From assembly GCA_028280345.1 (NCBI GenBank), contig JANQLY010000004.1, forward strand, positions 1 to 64,000: 64,000 bases of DNA, given 5' to 3'. Position 1 is the first letter of the stretch, and each line of letters begins with the position of its first letter. This document shows positions 1 to 10,451 of this stretch, piece after piece. This DNA is from Pseudomonadales bacterium. GTDB lineage: Bacteria > Pseudomonadota > Gammaproteobacteria > Pseudomonadales > UBA7239. The notes beneath the pieces were generated by a model, which was not told the DNA's origin, did not search any database, and saw only the letters and a program-made list of their open reading frames with translations. The translations under genes and the position numbers were made by a program.

Positions 1-857
1 TTATGCTGGCGAAAAATATGCCCGTTTGCTTCTGTAATCTTGCTGTGAGCACCGGCACCAATACCGAGGTAGTCACCGAATTGCCAGTAGTTGAGATTAT
101 GGCGGCTGTGGTGCTCATGGTTTGCGTAGGCTGATATTTCATAGCGCTGATAGCCGCTATTGTTGAGCCGCTGTTGCCCCGCTTCCATCATGGTGTATTG
201 CGTATCTTCATTCGGTTGTAGGGGTGGTTGATTATAAAAGACGGTGTTGGGTTCAACCGTTAGTTGATACCAGGACAGGTGGGTAGGTTGTAGGGCCAGG
301 GCTTGTTCAATATCGGCCAGTGCTTCCCCAATAGTCTGTTCTGGCAATGCGTACATCAGGTCGAGATTAAAGTTATCAAATCCTGCCTGGCGAGCGGCAT
401 CTATTGCCGACAGAGCGAGCTGACTGTCGTGAATGCGTCCAAGTGTTTTTAAGTGCCTGTCGTTAAAACTCTGAATACCAAGAGAAAGCCGGTTAACACC
501 GGCTTGGCGAAAGCCGCGAAACTTCTGTTCTGTACTGGCTCCGGGATTGGCTTCGAGAGTAATTTCAATATCGTCTGCAAAACCGATCGTTTGTTCTGCC
601 TCATTGAGTATCTGTTCAATCGCGGTAGCAGAAAACAGGCTCGGTGTTCCGCCGCCCATAAAAATGGATTGCAGTTTTCTGCCGTGGGCATAATGTGCAT
701 CGTGCTGTAAGTCCCGCTGCAGAGCTTTGACATAGTCTGCCTCGGGAATTGTTGCTGCGGCTTCGTGAGAATTAAAATCACAATAAGGGCATTTTTTGAC
801 GCACCAGGGGAAGTGAATATATAGCGATAATGGGGGCAGGAGGCTTGGTGCGGACAT
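1..857 (-). CDS. hemW: HemW, radical SAM heme chaperone (3' end cut by window edge)
   Basis: The reading frame runs off the left edge of the window, so about 285 N-terminal residues of a usual ~380 are present. HemW is the coproporphyrinogen-III-oxidase-like radical SAM protein that handles heme for respiratory enzymes. The N-terminus reads LYIHFPWCVKKCPYCDFNSH, carrying the CxxxCxxC motif for the SAM-binding 4Fe-4S cluster. It is followed by FMGGGTPS and LGIQSF, both typical of the HemN/HemW family. CVKKCPYC with no longer N-terminal extension favours HemW over HemN. The ATG at 855-857 is the first in frame before the motif. It follows rsmE on the same strand after a 54-bp gap and may be co-transcribed. 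Confidence 0.9.
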   Translation of the reverse strand, partial: MSAPSLLPPLSLYIHFPWCVKKCPYCDFNSHEAAATIPEADYVKALQRDLQHDAHYAHGRKLQSIFMGGGTPSLFSATAIEQILNEAEQTIGFADDIEITLEANPGASTEQKFRGFRQAGVNRLSLGIQSFNDRHLKTLGRIHDSQLALSAIDAARQAGFDNFNLDLMYALPEQTIGEALADIEQALALQPTHLSWYQLTVEPNTVFYNQPPLQPNEDTQYTMMEAGQQRLNNSGYQRYEISAYANHEHHSRHNLNYWQFGDYLGIGAGAHSKITEANGHIFRQH

Positions 858-911
858 GAACTTATTGTAACGCCGTTTGGTTAAACGGCAATTAATTGAC
901 ACAGGTTTGTT

Positions 912-1637
912 TTAAAAATCACCCCATTGATATTGCAAAATACTCAGAGCTACCAGTGGCGCAGTTTCGGTTCTAAGCACACGCTGTCCAAGAGCCAGGG
1001 TTTTGCAGTCATGTTGTTGTGCCAGAGTAATTTCGCCTTCACTAAATCCACCTTCGGGTCCGACTAACAGGCAAACGGATTCCGGTGCAGGGGTATGGTT
1101 GAGAGGCTGCTGACTGTGGTGATGTAAAATAAACTTTTCTATGCTGTTTTCATCGCGAACAAAGTCTGTAAAGGTCGCTGCTGTATTTAATTCAGGCAAA
1201 CGGTTACGTTGACACTGTTCACAGGCACTGATCAGAGTTTTTTTCCAGTGCTGTTGTTTTTTTGCCAGGCGTTCCTCATTGAGTTTTACATCGGTTCTCT
1301 CTGTAAACAGTGGTGTGATTGCACTCACACCAAGCTCAGTGGCTTTTTGCAAGGCCCAGTCAAAACGTTCGCCTTTTGAAATAGCCAGTGCAAGGTGTGT
1401 GTATAGCGGCGATTCCCTGTCTTCGTTGTTGAAGCTGCCGATATCAAGTGTTGCAGATTTTTTACCGATGGAGGCAATACGTGCTTCGTATTGTCCACCT
1501 TTGCCATTAAAAACAATAACAGGCGCGTCCACCTTGAGGCGTAGCACATGTGTTGCGTAGTGAGTTGTATCTGTATCGAGTTCGACCGTGCTGTTTTCAG
1601 CTAGGGGCAGTGGCAGATAAAAACGCGGAATACGCAT
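912..1637 (-). CDS. rsmE: 16S rRNA (uracil-1498-N3)-methyltransferase
   Basis: A 241-residue SPOUT-class methyltransferase that methylates N3 of U1498 in 16S rRNA with SAM. The N-terminal part (about 1-70) is the PUA-like RNA-binding domain. The C-terminal knot carries LLVGPEGGFSEGEI and LGQRVLRTETAPLVAL, the family's SAM-binding signatures. Length matches the family (about 240). A strong intrinsic terminator lies between this gene and ahcY upstream, so rsmE should have its own promoter in the short gap 1638-1660 or rely on readthrough. Confidence 0.93.
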   Translation of the reverse strand: MRIPRFYLPLPLAENSTVELDTDTTHYATHVLRLKVDAPVIVFNGKGGQYEARIASIGKKSATLDIGSFNNEDRESPLYTHLALAISKGERFDWALQKATELGVSAITPLFTERTDVKLNEERLAKKQQHWKKTLISACEQCQRNRLPELNTAATFTDFVRDENSIEKFILHHHSQQPLNHTPAPESVCLLVGPEGGFSEGEITLAQQHDCKTLALGQRVLRTETAPLVALSILQYQWGDF

Positions 1638-1660
1638 GGTGATAAAAGTAACAGGGAGTT

Positions 1661-1691
1661 CAAAAAAGAACGGGGCTGTTAAGCCCCGTTC
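1661..1691 (-). terminator. Intrinsic terminator after ahcY
   Basis: A 10-bp perfect stem (1668-1677 with 1682-1691) closes a 4-nt loop and, read on the minus strand, is followed directly by six T (1662-1667). It sits 15 bp after the ahcY stop and closes the sahR-metK-ahcY unit. Confidence 0.85.
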
Positions 1692-1705
1692 CTGTGCACA
1701 AGTGT

Positions 1706-3100
1706 TTAGTACTTGTAGGAGTCAGGCTTGTATGGGCCGTCAACAGAGACGCCAATATAATCCGCCTGCTCTTTGGTCAGTTTGGTAATAACACCGCCAA
1801 AACCGCCAACCATATGTGCGGCGACTTCCTCGTCGAGGTTTTTCGGCAAGACTTCTACAGTAATAGCAGCCTGCTTCATATTGTCTTCGAGATCTGCGAA
1901 TTTGCGCTCGTACAGATAAATTTGTGCGAGTACCTGGTTGGAGAATGAGCCATCCATAATGCGAGACGGGTGACCGGTTGCATTACCAAGGTTTACGAGG
2001 CGGCCCTCAGACAGCAGCAACAGATAGTCAGTTTGATCATCGCTACGATAGATCTTGTGAACCTGATCTTTAACAGTTTCCCACTTCCAGTTATCGCGGG
2101 TGTACTGAGTGTCGATTTCGTTGTCGAAGTGGCCGATATTACAAACTACCGCACCGTGTTTCAGCGCTGCCATCATATGCTTGTCACATACGTTAACATT
2201 ACCAGTAGTCGTTACGACAAGATCCGTATTGCCGAGTAGGTCCTTGTTGACGTCTTTGGCCTTGCCCGTATTAATACCGTCGTTGTACGGTGACACCACT
2301 TCAAAGCCGTCCATGCAAGCTTGCATGGCACAGATCGGATCAATCTCAGCAATGCGCACGATCATGCCTTCCTGGCGCAGGGACTGGGCAGAGCCTTTGC
2401 CCACATCGCCGTAGCCGATCACCAGTGCTTTTTTACCAGCGAGCAGGTGGTCTGTGCCGCGTTTGATCGCATCGTTCAGGCTGTGACGACAACCGTACTT
2501 GTTATCGTTTTTGGATTTGGTGACAGCGTCGTTTACATTAATCGCCGGAACCTTGAGCTCGCCATCGCGTTGCATTTCCTGCAAGCGGTGAACACCGGTA
2601 GTGGTTTCTTCGGTGATACCGTGTACGTTGTCGAGTACTTGTGGGTACTTGTCGTGCAGCATGGCGGTAAGGTCACCACCGTCGTCGAGCACCATGTTCG
2701 CATCCCAGGGCTGACCGTCCTTGAGAATTTGTTGCTCAAGGCACCAGTCGTATTCTTCTTCAGTTTCACCTTTCCATGCGTATACAGGAATGCCGGCAGC
2801 GGCAATTGCAGCGGCAGCGTGATCCTGAGTAGAGAAAATGTTACAAGAAGTCCAGCGAACTTCTGCACCGAGATCCACAAGCGTCTCAATCAATACAGCG
2901 GTCTGAATCGTCATGTGGATACAACCGAGGATTTTGGCGTCCTTGAGCGGTTGGGTTGCGCGGTACTTTTCGCGAATAGCCATGAGTGCCGGCATTTCGG
3001 TTTCAGCAATCTGGATTTCCTTGCGGCCAAAGTCGGCCAGTGAAATATCAGCGACTTTGTAGTCACTGAAACCTTCATCAATTTTAGTTGCGGTAGACAT
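1706..3100 (-). CDS. ahcY: Adenosylhomocysteinase (SAH hydrolase)
   Basis: A 464-residue cytosolic NAD-dependent enzyme that splits S-adenosylhomocysteine, the product of every SAM methyl transfer, into adenosine and homocysteine. The Rossmann fingerprint [16 protein letters not shown] lies near residues 225-240, and the C-terminus ends in the family's YKPDSYKY-type tail. Length fits bacterial SahH. It is the last gene of a minus-strand unit behind metK and a SahR-type regulator, so the operon makes SAM and removes SAH. The start ATG at 3098-3100 is preceded by an AAGG-type ribosome site. Confidence 0.97.
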   Translation of the reverse strand: MSTATKIDEGFSDYKVADISLADFGRKEIQIAETEMPALMAIREKYRATQPLKDAKILGCIHMTIQTAVLIETLVDLGAEVRWTSCNIFSTQDHAAAAIAAAGIPVYAWKGETEEEYDWCLEQQILKDGQPWDANMVLDDGGDLTAMLHDKYPQVLDNVHGITEETTTGVHRLQEMQRDGELKVPAINVNDAVTKSKNDNKYGCRHSLNDAIKRGTDHLLAGKKALVIGYGDVGKGSAQSLRQEGMIVRIAEIDPICAMQACMDGFEVVSPYNDGINTGKAKDVNKDLLGNTDLVVTTTGNVNVCDKHMMAALKHGAVVCNIGHFDNEIDTQYTRDNWKWETVKDQVHKIYRSDDQTDYLLLLSEGRLVNLGNATGHPSRIMDGSFSNQVLAQIYLYERKFADLEDNMKQAAITVEVLPKNLDEEVAAHMVGGFGGVITKLTKEQADYIGVSVDGPYKPDSYKY

Positions 3101-3132
3101 AGTTTTTTACCTTTAAATAAGAATTCAAAAAT

Positions 3133-4293
3133 TTAGATAGAAGCCTTTAACTCTTTTGCTTTGTCAGTACGCTCCCAGGTAAACGCCGTTTTGCTACCCT
3201 TGCGGCCAAAGTGGCCGTAGGCGGCTGTTTTGCGGTACATGGGCTTGCGCAGGTTAAGCATTTCGATAATGCCGCCTGGGCGCAGGTCGAAGTGTTCGCG
3301 CACGAGTTTGACAATCTTGTCGTCGGAAATTTTGCCAGTACCAAAGGTGTTTACACTGATGGAGGTTGGCTCGGCAACACCAATCGCATAGGACACCTGG
3401 ATTTCACAGCGCTCGGCGAGTTTGGCTGCCACAATATTTTTCGCTACATAGCGGCCGGCATAAGCGGCAGAGCGGTCAACCTTGGAAGGGTCTTTACCGG
3501 AGAAAGCACCACCGCCGTGGCGCGCCATACCGCCGTAGGTATCTACGATGATTTTACGGCCAGTTAGGCCGCAATCGCCCATTGGGCCACCGATTACAAA
3601 GTTACCAGTCGGGTTGATATGGTACTTGGTGCGGCGGTGTAACCACTCTTCTGGCAGTACCGGTTTAATGATTTCTTCCATCACCGCTTCACGTAGCTTG
3701 CGCAGGGAAATGTCCGGACTGTGTTGTGTGGACAGCACCACTGCGTCAATAGCTACCGGCTGGCCATCTTCATAGCGCAGGGTAACCTGGGATTTTGCGT
3801 CCGGGCGCAACCAGGGCAGCGTGCCGTCTTTACTCAGTTGAGCCTGGCGTTCAACGAGACGGTGAGAGTAATAGATTGGCGCAGGCATCAGCGTGCTGGT
3901 TTCATTGGTGGCGTAGCCGAACATCAGGCCCTGGTCACCGGCGCCGAGTTCTTTTTTCTTGCCTTCGTCTACGCCCATGGCGATGTCCTGACTCTGTGCA
4001 CCAATTGCGTTGAGTACTGCGCAGGTGTTGCCATCAAACCCTTTGGTGGCATCGTCGTAGCCAATATCGTTGACCACTTCGCGGATCAATTCCTCGAACG
4101 GAACGACCGCACCGGTGCGCACCTCACCAGCCACAACCACCATACCGGTTTTCACCATGGTTTCCACGGCGATACGGGAGTGGGGGTCCTGTGCCAGCAT
4201 CGCATCAACGATGGCATCAGAAATCTGGTCAGCCATTTTATCGGGATGGCCTTCGGAGACTGATTCAGAGGTAAAAATGGAATACTCAGACAT
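3133..4293 (-). CDS. metK: S-adenosylmethionine synthetase
   Basis: A 386-residue methionine adenosyltransferase that makes SAM from methionine and ATP. Diagnostic motifs are [13 protein letters not shown] at the N-terminus, [12 protein letters not shown] near residue 117, and [20 protein letters not shown], the phosphate-binding glycine-rich loop. Length is as in E. coli MetK (384). It lies 32 bp before ahcY and 17 bp after the regulator gene on the same strand, so all three are probably one transcript. Confidence 0.97.
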   Translation of the reverse strand: MSEYSIFTSESVSEGHPDKMADQISDAIVDAMLAQDPHSRIAVETMVKTGMVVVAGEVRTGAVVPFEELIREVVNDIGYDDATKGFDGNTCAVLNAIGAQSQDIAMGVDEGKKKELGAGDQGLMFGYATNETSTLMPAPIYYSHRLVERQAQLSKDGTLPWLRPDAKSQVTLRYEDGQPVAIDAVVLSTQHSPDISLRKLREAVMEEIIKPVLPEEWLHRRTKYHINPTGNFVIGGPMGDCGLTGRKIIVDTYGGMARHGGGAFSGKDPSKVDRSAAYAGRYVAKNIVAAKLAERCEIQVSYAIGVAEPTSISVNTFGTGKISDDKIVKLVREHFDLRPGGIIEMLNLRKPMYRKTAAYGHFGRKGSKTAFTWERTDKAKELKASI

Positions 4294-4310
4294 ATTACTT
4301 TCCTATAGTT

Positions 4311-5363
4311 TTAAACAGTTTGGTTAAGATGAAAGGGGTTTTTACAAAAGCTGTGCATTTGAATCTGGAAGCCGTTGCGCAGGGCGTGATACACACTCTG
4401 GTGCTGATTAAAGCCGGCATTGCTAGCCCACTCGATTAAATCTTCGGGTTCAAAACCGAACCAGAGGTCACCACAGGCATCCTTGACCCAATCCTGGTCG
4501 TGACGACATAACTCGGCGATCAGCAGAACACCGTCGTCATTGGCCAGTTGGTACAGATCGTGAAAAATATCCGCAGGAGAAGGTGTGTGATGCAACACCA
4601 TGTTCATCACAATGCAATCCGCCTGAATGTGTTGCGAAATTGCTGCGGCAGTATCACTGTGAATAAATTCAATATTATTGAGTTGATGCTGTGTTGCAGA
4701 TTGTGCGGCGTATTCGAGCATCTCGCTGGAATTATCCAGTGCTATAACCTGCTTGAACAGACTGGACAACTCGGCGAGAAACTCACCGCGCCCCGGGCCC
4801 ACTTCAAGCGCGCAGGTGAAGTGTTGCAAGGGCGAACTGGATAGCAGGTCTTTTACACCGTCGCCATACAGTGAGTGCGTAGCGATCAATTCCTGTTGCT
4901 GTTCAAAGTCTTTGGCGTTCTGTTGGAAAAAACTTGCCGAGCTGGCTGCTCTTTCATGCTGTACCTGTTGCAGGCGGTTTGCAATCTCGGTAGACAGAGG
5001 GGCTTCATCAATACAGGCAAACAGAGTTTGCTGTTGTGACTGTAATACGGGCTCAGACTGGCTCTGGCGGCGGTAAAAGATTGAGTTGCCTTCGCGTCGT
5101 GTGGCGACAAGACCGGCCTGAGCGAGAATTTTCAGGTGATGGCTGAGCGCTGACTGTTTGACATCGAGGATATGGCACAACTCGAGCACACCAAAGGAGT
5201 TGTTGCGCAGCACGCGTATAACCTCAAGGCGCAAGCTGTCCGCGGCGGCTTTGTTGAGGGCCGCGAGGCTGTCGAGGATGTTGTCCTGTGCTGTAGGGGC
5301 CTGCTTGCCTGTTCCGCTATTTTGCAGATCGGGATGGGCATTGAGGGCCTGTTCACCTGCCAT
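4311..5363 (-). CDS. sahR: SahR-type ArsR/SAM-methyltransferase-domain regulator
   Basis: A 350-residue fusion of an ArsR-type winged helix and a class I SAM-methyltransferase-like domain. Residues about 30-100 hold the DNA-binding part (LDVKQSALSHHLKILAQAGLV is its helix-turn-helix). The second half has the SAM/SAH-binding loop EVGPGRGEF near residue 190. This architecture beside metK and ahcY is that of SahR, the proteobacterial repressor of the SAM cycle that responds to SAH. It heads the operon. A perfect 24-bp palindrome 52 bp upstream is the obvious operator, implying autoregulation. Function is inferred from architecture and neighbours; the methyltransferase-like domain may sense ligand and need not be catalytic. 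Confidence 0.85.
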   Translation of the reverse strand: MAGEQALNAHPDLQNSGTGKQAPTAQDNILDSLAALNKAAADSLRLEVIRVLRNNSFGVLELCHILDVKQSALSHHLKILAQAGLVATRREGNSIFYRRQSQSEPVLQSQQQTLFACIDEAPLSTEIANRLQQVQHERAASSASFFQQNAKDFEQQQELIATHSLYGDGVKDLLSSSPLQHFTCALEVGPGRGEFLAELSSLFKQVIALDNSSEMLEYAAQSATQHQLNNIEFIHSDTAAAISQHIQADCIVMNMVLHHTPSPADIFHDLYQLANDDGVLLIAELCRHDQDWVKDACGDLWFGFEPEDLIEWASNAGFNQHQSVYHALRNGFQIQMHSFCKNPFHLNQTV

Positions 5364-5414
5364 AATAGATTGACGATTGGCTTAAGGGACAGGGATTCTA
5401 TCAGTACACCCACC

Positions 5415-5438
5415 CTATATCAAAATATTTTGATATAG
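5415..5438. promoter_or_regulatory. Perfect 24-bp palindrome, probable SahR operator
   Basis: The sequence is ctatatcaaaat followed by its exact reverse complement, with no mismatch over 24 bp. It lies in the divergent gap between the sahR-metK-ahcY unit and rph. I did not find a second copy in this window. The SahR assignment comes from position alone. Confidence 0.7.
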
Positions 5439-5559
5439 TTTTGCGGTGTGGTGACCTGCGGTGATAGTTTGCGCTTTCTGCTGCCACCATGCTGCTTTTA
5501 CACCTGGGACAGTTATAATGCGTGGCCTGCGATATTGCGCTGTACCAGAGGATTGAGAA

Positions 5560-6291
5560 ATGGAAAGACCCAGTGGCCGCCGGCCCAATCAATTGCGAGA
5601 AGTAAAAATGACCCGCGGCTTTACCTGCCATGCCGAAGGCTCTGTTCTCGTTGAATTTGGCAGTACCCGTGTTATATGTACGGCTTCTGTCGAAGAGGGG
5701 GTGCCGCGCTTTCTCAAGGGGCAGGGGCAAGGCTGGATTACTGCCGAATATGGCATGCTGCCGCGTTCCACCGGTAGCCGCATGGACCGGGAAGCCGCGC
5801 GCGGCAAGCAGTCCGGTCGCACCCAGGAAATTCAGCGTCTGATTGGCCGTTCACTGCGCGCTGCGGTGGATATGGAAAAACTCGGTGAAAATACCATTAA
5901 ACTGGATTGTGATGTGATTCAGGCTGATGGTGGTACCCGTACTGCCTCGATTACCGGTGCCTGTGTTGCATTGGCTGATGCCTGTGCCTACCTTCTGGAG
6001 AAAAAGCTGGTCAAGGAAAATCCGCTGCAACATATGATTGCCTCGGTCTCTGTAGGCATCTATGAGGGAGAGGCAGTACTTGACCTCGACTACCCGGAAG
6101 ATTCCAGTGCCGAGACCGACATGAATGTTGTAATGACAGAGCAGGGTGGTTTTATTGAGGTGCAAGGTACTGCCGAGGGCGCGCCGTTTGAGCAGGATGA
6201 ATTTGATGCGATGCTCACACTGGCGAAACAGGGTATTTCGAGCCTTGTGAATATTCAGAAAATGGCCCTTTCACAAAAAGTGGCCAGTTAG
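5560..6291 (+). CDS. rph: Ribonuclease PH
   Basis: A 243-residue phosphorolytic 3'-5' exoribonuclease that trims tRNA 3' ends and forms a hexameric ring. The N-terminus [13 protein letters not shown] matches the family, as do [12 protein letters not shown] and [15 protein letters not shown] in the phosphate/RNA site. C-terminal motifs include [16 protein letters not shown] and the ETDMNVVMT block. Full family length, so it is not the truncated K-12-type allele. It is followed 15 bp later by pyrE, a common gammaproteobacterial pairing. Confidence 0.96.
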   Translation: MERPSGRRPNQLREVKMTRGFTCHAEGSVLVEFGSTRVICTASVEEGVPRFLKGQGQGWITAEYGMLPRSTGSRMDREAARGKQSGRTQEIQRLIGRSLRAAVDMEKLGENTIKLDCDVIQADGGTRTASITGACVALADACAYLLEKKLVKENPLQHMIASVSVGIYEGEAVLDLDYPEDSSAETDMNVVMTEQGGFIEVQGTAEGAPFEQDEFDAMLTLAKQGISSLVNIQKMALSQKVAS

Positions 6292-6306
6292 TGCCGGTAG
6301 CTTGAT

Positions 6307-6981
6307 ATGCAGAGTTTTGAAGAGAAATTTATCGAACTGGCGATTGCCCACGATGTGCTGTGTTTTGGTGAGTTTACGTTGAAATCCGGGCGTAAAAGCC
6401 CGTTCTTTTTTAATGCGGGGCGCTTTAGTAGCGGCAGTGCGCTGGCGAAAATGGGTCGGTATTACGCTGATGCAATTGTGGCGAGTGGTGTTGAATATGA
6501 TGTGATCTTTGGCCCGGCCTACAAGGGGATTCCCCTTGCAACCACGGTCGCTGTAGCGCTTGCCGAACATCACAATGTGGATGTGCCCTACTGCTTTAAC
6601 CGCAAGGAGAAAAAAGATCACGGAGAGGGGGGGCAGCTCGTGGGCGCCGATATTGCCGGAAAACGAGTACTTATTGTGGATGATGTGATGACAGCGGGAA
6701 CTGCCATCCGGGAGGCGATGTCTATAATTGGCACGGCAGGTGGCATTGCAGCGGGTGTGGTGATCGGGCTTGATCGCCAGGAGCGAGGCCAGAGTGACAA
6801 GTCCGCTGTACAGGAAGTGAGTGATAACTACCAAATTCCGGTATTAAGTGTTGTCACATTGGCAAAAATTGTTGAATATATGAGCCTCATCAGGGAAGAC
6901 ACAGGGATTGTCGAGAAGATAAGGGCCTACCAGGCGAGCTATGGTATCAATGTCAGTGATACGGCAAGCATGGATGGATAG
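6307..6981 (+). CDS. pyrE: Orotate phosphoribosyltransferase
   Basis: A 224-residue enzyme of pyrimidine synthesis that joins orotate to PRPP to give OMP. The PRPP-binding signature is [17 protein letters not shown] (around residues 120-136), and [12 protein letters not shown] and [15 protein letters not shown] are the substrate and flexible-loop regions. Length is slightly above E. coli PyrE (213). It directly follows rph. Confidence 0.96.
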   Translation: MQSFEEKFIELAIAHDVLCFGEFTLKSGRKSPFFFNAGRFSSGSALAKMGRYYADAIVASGVEYDVIFGPAYKGIPLATTVAVALAEHHNVDVPYCFNRKEKKDHGEGGQLVGADIAGKRVLIVDDVMTAGTAIREAMSIIGTAGGIAAGVVIGLDRQERGQSDKSAVQEVSDNYQIPVLSVVTLAKIVEYMSLIREDTGIVEKIRAYQASYGINVSDTASMDG

Positions 6982-7042
6982 GCGGGTAAGTTAAACAGAG
7001 ATCATCAAATATCTGATCGGGAGAATTTGGCGGAACATACCG

Positions 7043-7660
7043 ATGGAAGTTGTACAGAAAAAAATAAAATCGCTGCTGGTACTGATTGCAGCGTCAAGTC
7101 TGTGTTTTACCCACGTTGCGAATAGTGAACCGCGTTTGTTCCGCTATACCAATGATGAAGGCGTGCTTGTCACTACCTACGTATTGCCGCCAGAGTTTGT
7201 GGATAACGGGTACGAAATTATTACGCCACTCGGAGATGTGCTCGAAGTAGTACCACCGGCTCCGAGTCTTGAGGAACGTATTGCTCTACACGAGCAGGCA
7301 CTATCGGCAGAAGAGCAACGCAAGCTGGATAAGCAGTTGTTGTTGCGCTATGGCAGCTTGAGAGAGCTGGAGTCCGCCGAAGCGCGCAAACTTGGTGAGC
7401 TGCAGGGCAAGATTACTGTGCTCGAAGGTAATATCAGTAATATCCAGAGCCAGATCGAACAGGAACAATATAATGCGGCGGGCTTTGAGCGTCAGGGTAA
7501 GGATGTTCCCAATTATATTCTTACCAATCTCGAAACACTCTACGGTTCAATGGAGCGCACTGAGGAGCTGATGCGCAAGCGCCAGCAGGAACTTGACGAT
7601 GAAACGTTGCGTTTTCAGGTGGATATCAAGCGCTATAAAGAGTTGAAAGGTATTCAGTAA
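7043..7660 (+). CDS. Secreted DUF4124-like coiled-coil protein
   Basis: A 205-residue protein of unknown function. Residues 1-28 form a signal peptide (SLLVLIAASSLCFTHVANS). The following RLFRYTNDEGVLV resembles the DUF4124 beta motif common in gammaproteobacterial envelope proteins. Residues about 75-200 are charged and leucine-spaced, consistent with a long coiled coil. It probably acts in the periplasm. It follows pyrE after 61 bp. Confidence 0.7.
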   Translation: MEVVQKKIKSLLVLIAASSLCFTHVANSEPRLFRYTNDEGVLVTTYVLPPEFVDNGYEIITPLGDVLEVVPPAPSLEERIALHEQALSAEEQRKLDKQLLLRYGSLRELESAEARKLGELQGKITVLEGNISNIQSQIEQEQYNAAGFERQGKDVPNYILTNLETLYGSMERTEELMRKRQQELDDETLRFQVDIKRYKELKGIQ

Positions 7661-7683
7661 CTTTTAGCTTGTGTGAGAAAATT

Positions 7684-8556
7684 TTAAAGCTTCGCAATAA
7701 TACTGTTGGCAAAATTTTCTATTGCCGCAAGTTTGTTTTCCAATGGTTCGTTATCCTGCTCCAGTGAGTAGGTATTGTGAAAACCCACCACGGCATCGGT
7801 TATACCCATATCTTCCATACGCTTTACACCATCAACAGAAAATGCATCGGCTGAAATGGCGTGAATTGCAAAGTTATCATTTTCGCGACCGAATTCTTTT
7901 AAGTAGCCTTTTAACTGTGCAAGTAGTGGCTCCAGTTCATCGACCTCGCCTCCGCCGTGTAACCAGCCATCGCCATATTTTGCTGCGCGCTTCAGGGCTG
8001 CATTGGAGTGACCACCGATAAGAATCGGCAGTGGCTTACTCGGTACCGGACAGAGTTTCATGCTCGGTACGTTATAGAATTCCCCCTCAAAGCTATAAAA
8101 ATCTCCACCAGATAAACCGCGAATGATTTCCAGCATTTCGTTCATACGCTTGCCGCGTTTTTCCCAGGGCTCGTTAGTGGCGGTGTAGTCTTCCGGCCAT
8201 GGACTTAAACCGACACCAAAGCTGAAACGGTTGTTGCTGATGGCTGCGAGGGAAGTGGCCTGCTTCGCAGCGAGCACGGGCTGACGAACAGGTAATTTGT
8301 AAACGAACGGGTAGAAATGCAGTTTTTCTGTCACCGCAGCCATGCTCGCCATCAGAATAAATGGGTCAATAATTGGCTTGTTTTCGAGAAATTCGCGCTT
8401 GCCATCTGCGGTATAGGGATACTGTGTATCTGAGTGCTCGGGATAGATAATACTGTCGGGAATCGCAAACGAGCTAAAGCCGGTCTCCTCACACTTACGC
8501 GCAAGGGGTACATAAAACGACGGGTCGATCATGGCTTCGACAAAGGTAAATCGCAT
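7684..8556 (-). CDS. LLM-class (luciferase-like) flavin oxidoreductase
   Basis: About 290 residues of luciferase-like TIM barrel. Members use FMN or F420; NCBI-style names often say F420-dependent but the cofactor cannot be read from sequence. Family features are GVGLSPWPEDY, LPILIGGHSNAALKRAAKYGDGW and the final helical segment. I chose the ATG at 8554-8556 (MRFTFVEAM) because GGAG sits 6 nt before it; an in-frame ATG five codons earlier lacks this. It converges with the plus-strand gene before it. Substrate unknown. Confidence 0.8.
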   Translation of the reverse strand: MRFTFVEAMIDPSFYVPLARKCEETGFSSFAIPDSIIYPEHSDTQYPYTADGKREFLENKPIIDPFILMASMAAVTEKLHFYPFVYKLPVRQPVLAAKQATSLAAISNNRFSFGVGLSPWPEDYTATNEPWEKRGKRMNEMLEIIRGLSGGDFYSFEGEFYNVPSMKLCPVPSKPLPILIGGHSNAALKRAAKYGDGWLHGGGEVDELEPLLAQLKGYLKEFGRENDNFAIHAISADAFSVDGVKRMEDMGITDAVVGFHNTYSLEQDNEPLENKLAAIENFANSIIAKL

Positions 8557-8673
8557 GGTATCTCCGGCCAAAAGCTGTGTGTTTCAAAAGGGGCGCAATG
8601 ATAGCCAGAATAGACGGGGAGTGCCAGTCCCGGTGACGAGGTTAACGGCGAAACGAAATGGTGGAGAACCCAT

Positions 8674-8704
8674 AAAAAAGGGCCGGCAAAGCCGACCCTT
8701 TTTA
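8674..8704 (-). terminator. Intrinsic terminator after amtB
   Basis: On the minus strand the RNA reads a GGGUCGGC / GCCGGCCC stem (one G-U pair) with a UUU loop, flanked by A and T runs. The G-U pair forms only in minus-strand RNA, so it belongs to amtB. It lies 19 bp after the amtB stop. Confidence 0.85.
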
Positions 8705-8722
8705 ACTGCAGAAGGTTAAACC

Positions 8723-10039
8723 TTACAGGTTATAACCGCGCTCCTCATGCAGCACAATGTCAAGGCCTTCAGTTTCCTGTTCGTCAGTAACACGCAGGCC
8801 AACCAGGGCTTCAACAACTTGCAGGATCACAAAAGTTGCGGCTGCTGTGTACAGCAGGGTAACTAATACACCTTGCAACTGAACACCGAACTGGGAGCCG
8901 ATGGTCATACCTTCATTGAGATAACCCTGGCCGCTGAAAATGCCGATGTCGGGGTTGGCAAATACCGCCAGCATGAGACAACCGAGAATACCGCCGACAC
9001 CGTGCACCGGGAATACGTCGAGGGAATCGTCAATTTTCAAGACACGCTTGATGTACTGGGTAGCCGCGAAGCAGACAACGCCTGCGGTAAGACCGATCAC
9101 CAAAGCGCCGGCCGGGCCGACAAATCCGGAAGCCGGGGTGATGGTACCGAGGCCTGCTACCATGCCAGTGACAATGCCGAGTACCGAGGGCTTGCCGAAT
9201 TTGATCCATTCCATCGCCATCCAGGCCAGTGAACCGGCAGCGGCGGACAGATGGGTAACCAGCATGGCCATACCTGCATCGCCATTAGCTGCAAGAGCGC
9301 TACCGCCGTTAAAACCGAACCAGCCAACCCAGAGCATACCTGCGCCAGTTACTGTCATGGTCATATTGTGTGGTGGCATTGCAGTTTGTGGAAAACCGTT
9401 GCGATTACCGAGTACGAGCGCACACACGATGGCGGCGACACCTGCAGTAATGTGAACAACCATGCCGCCAGCAAAATCCATCGCACCTTTTTCACCGAGC
9501 CAGCCTCCGCCCCAGACCCAATGCGTAATCGGTGCGTAGACAAGAATCAACCAGATGCTGGAAAACAGTAGTACCGCGCTGAATTTCATGCGTTCGGCAA
9601 AACCACCGACAATCAGTGCCGGCGTAATGATGGCAAAGGTCATCTGAAACAGACAGAACACAGATTCAGGGATTGTGCCAGACATGGTGTCTTCGCTGAT
9701 ATTGCCGAGGAACAGGTTGCCAAGGCCACCGATATAACCATTCAACGCATCGGTGCCTTCGCTAAACGCAAAGCTGTAGCCGATGACGAACCACAAAATA
9801 GACATCAAACAGGTCAGTGCAAAACATTGCATAAGCACTGACAGTACGTTCTTGGAGCGCACCAGGCCCGCGTAGAACAGGGACAACCCCGGGATGGTCA
9901 TAAACAGCACCAGTGCAGTGGATGTCATAATCCAGGCGGTATCAGCACCGCTAAGTTCGTCAGCAAAGCCCATGGCCGGTAACAACAGAGCTGAAAACAG
10001 CACCGCAAGGCGACCGGGTAAAGTAGTAAAGGTTTTCAT
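8723..10039 (-). CDS. amtB: Ammonium transporter AmtB
   Basis: A ~438-residue inner-membrane ammonium channel with a cleavable signal peptide (LFSALLLPAMGFA) and about 11 membrane segments. Family blocks include GLSLFYAGLVRSKNVLS, THWVWGGGWL, GAGMLWVGWFGFNGGSALAA and FPVHGVGGILGCLM; these carry the conserved pore residues. I chose the ATG at 10037-10039 because a strong GGGGGGAG ribosome site precedes it; an ATG 11 codons upstream is less likely. It is paired with glnK, whose product plugs AmtB when nitrogen is plentiful. Confidence 0.95.
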   Translation of the reverse strand: MKTFTTLPGRLAVLFSALLLPAMGFADELSGADTAWIMTSTALVLFMTIPGLSLFYAGLVRSKNVLSVLMQCFALTCLMSILWFVIGYSFAFSEGTDALNGYIGGLGNLFLGNISEDTMSGTIPESVFCLFQMTFAIITPALIVGGFAERMKFSAVLLFSSIWLILVYAPITHWVWGGGWLGEKGAMDFAGGMVVHITAGVAAIVCALVLGNRNGFPQTAMPPHNMTMTVTGAGMLWVGWFGFNGGSALAANGDAGMAMLVTHLSAAAGSLAWMAMEWIKFGKPSVLGIVTGMVAGLGTITPASGFVGPAGALVIGLTAGVVCFAATQYIKRVLKIDDSLDVFPVHGVGGILGCLMLAVFANPDIGIFSGQGYLNEGMTIGSQFGVQLQGVLVTLLYTAAATFVILQVVEALVGLRVTDEQETEGLDIVLHEERGYNL

Positions 10040-10088
10040 ATTCTCCCCCCCAAAAGGATAACTATGAGTCAATTAAGCAAGGAATTAA

Positions 10089-10451
<363 letters not shown>

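Noticed and set aside
2321-3043. Long open frame on the plus strand opposite ahcY
   Set aside because: It is a codon-bias shadow of ahcY; it has no family motifs. Similar shadows opposite the THF methyltransferase (56228-56887) and metK (3721-4263) were rejected likewise.
5364-5559. SAM or SAH riboswitch upstream of the metK-ahcY unit
   Set aside because: No conserved riboswitch core seen; the region is dominated by the 24-bp palindrome, which fits a protein operator better.
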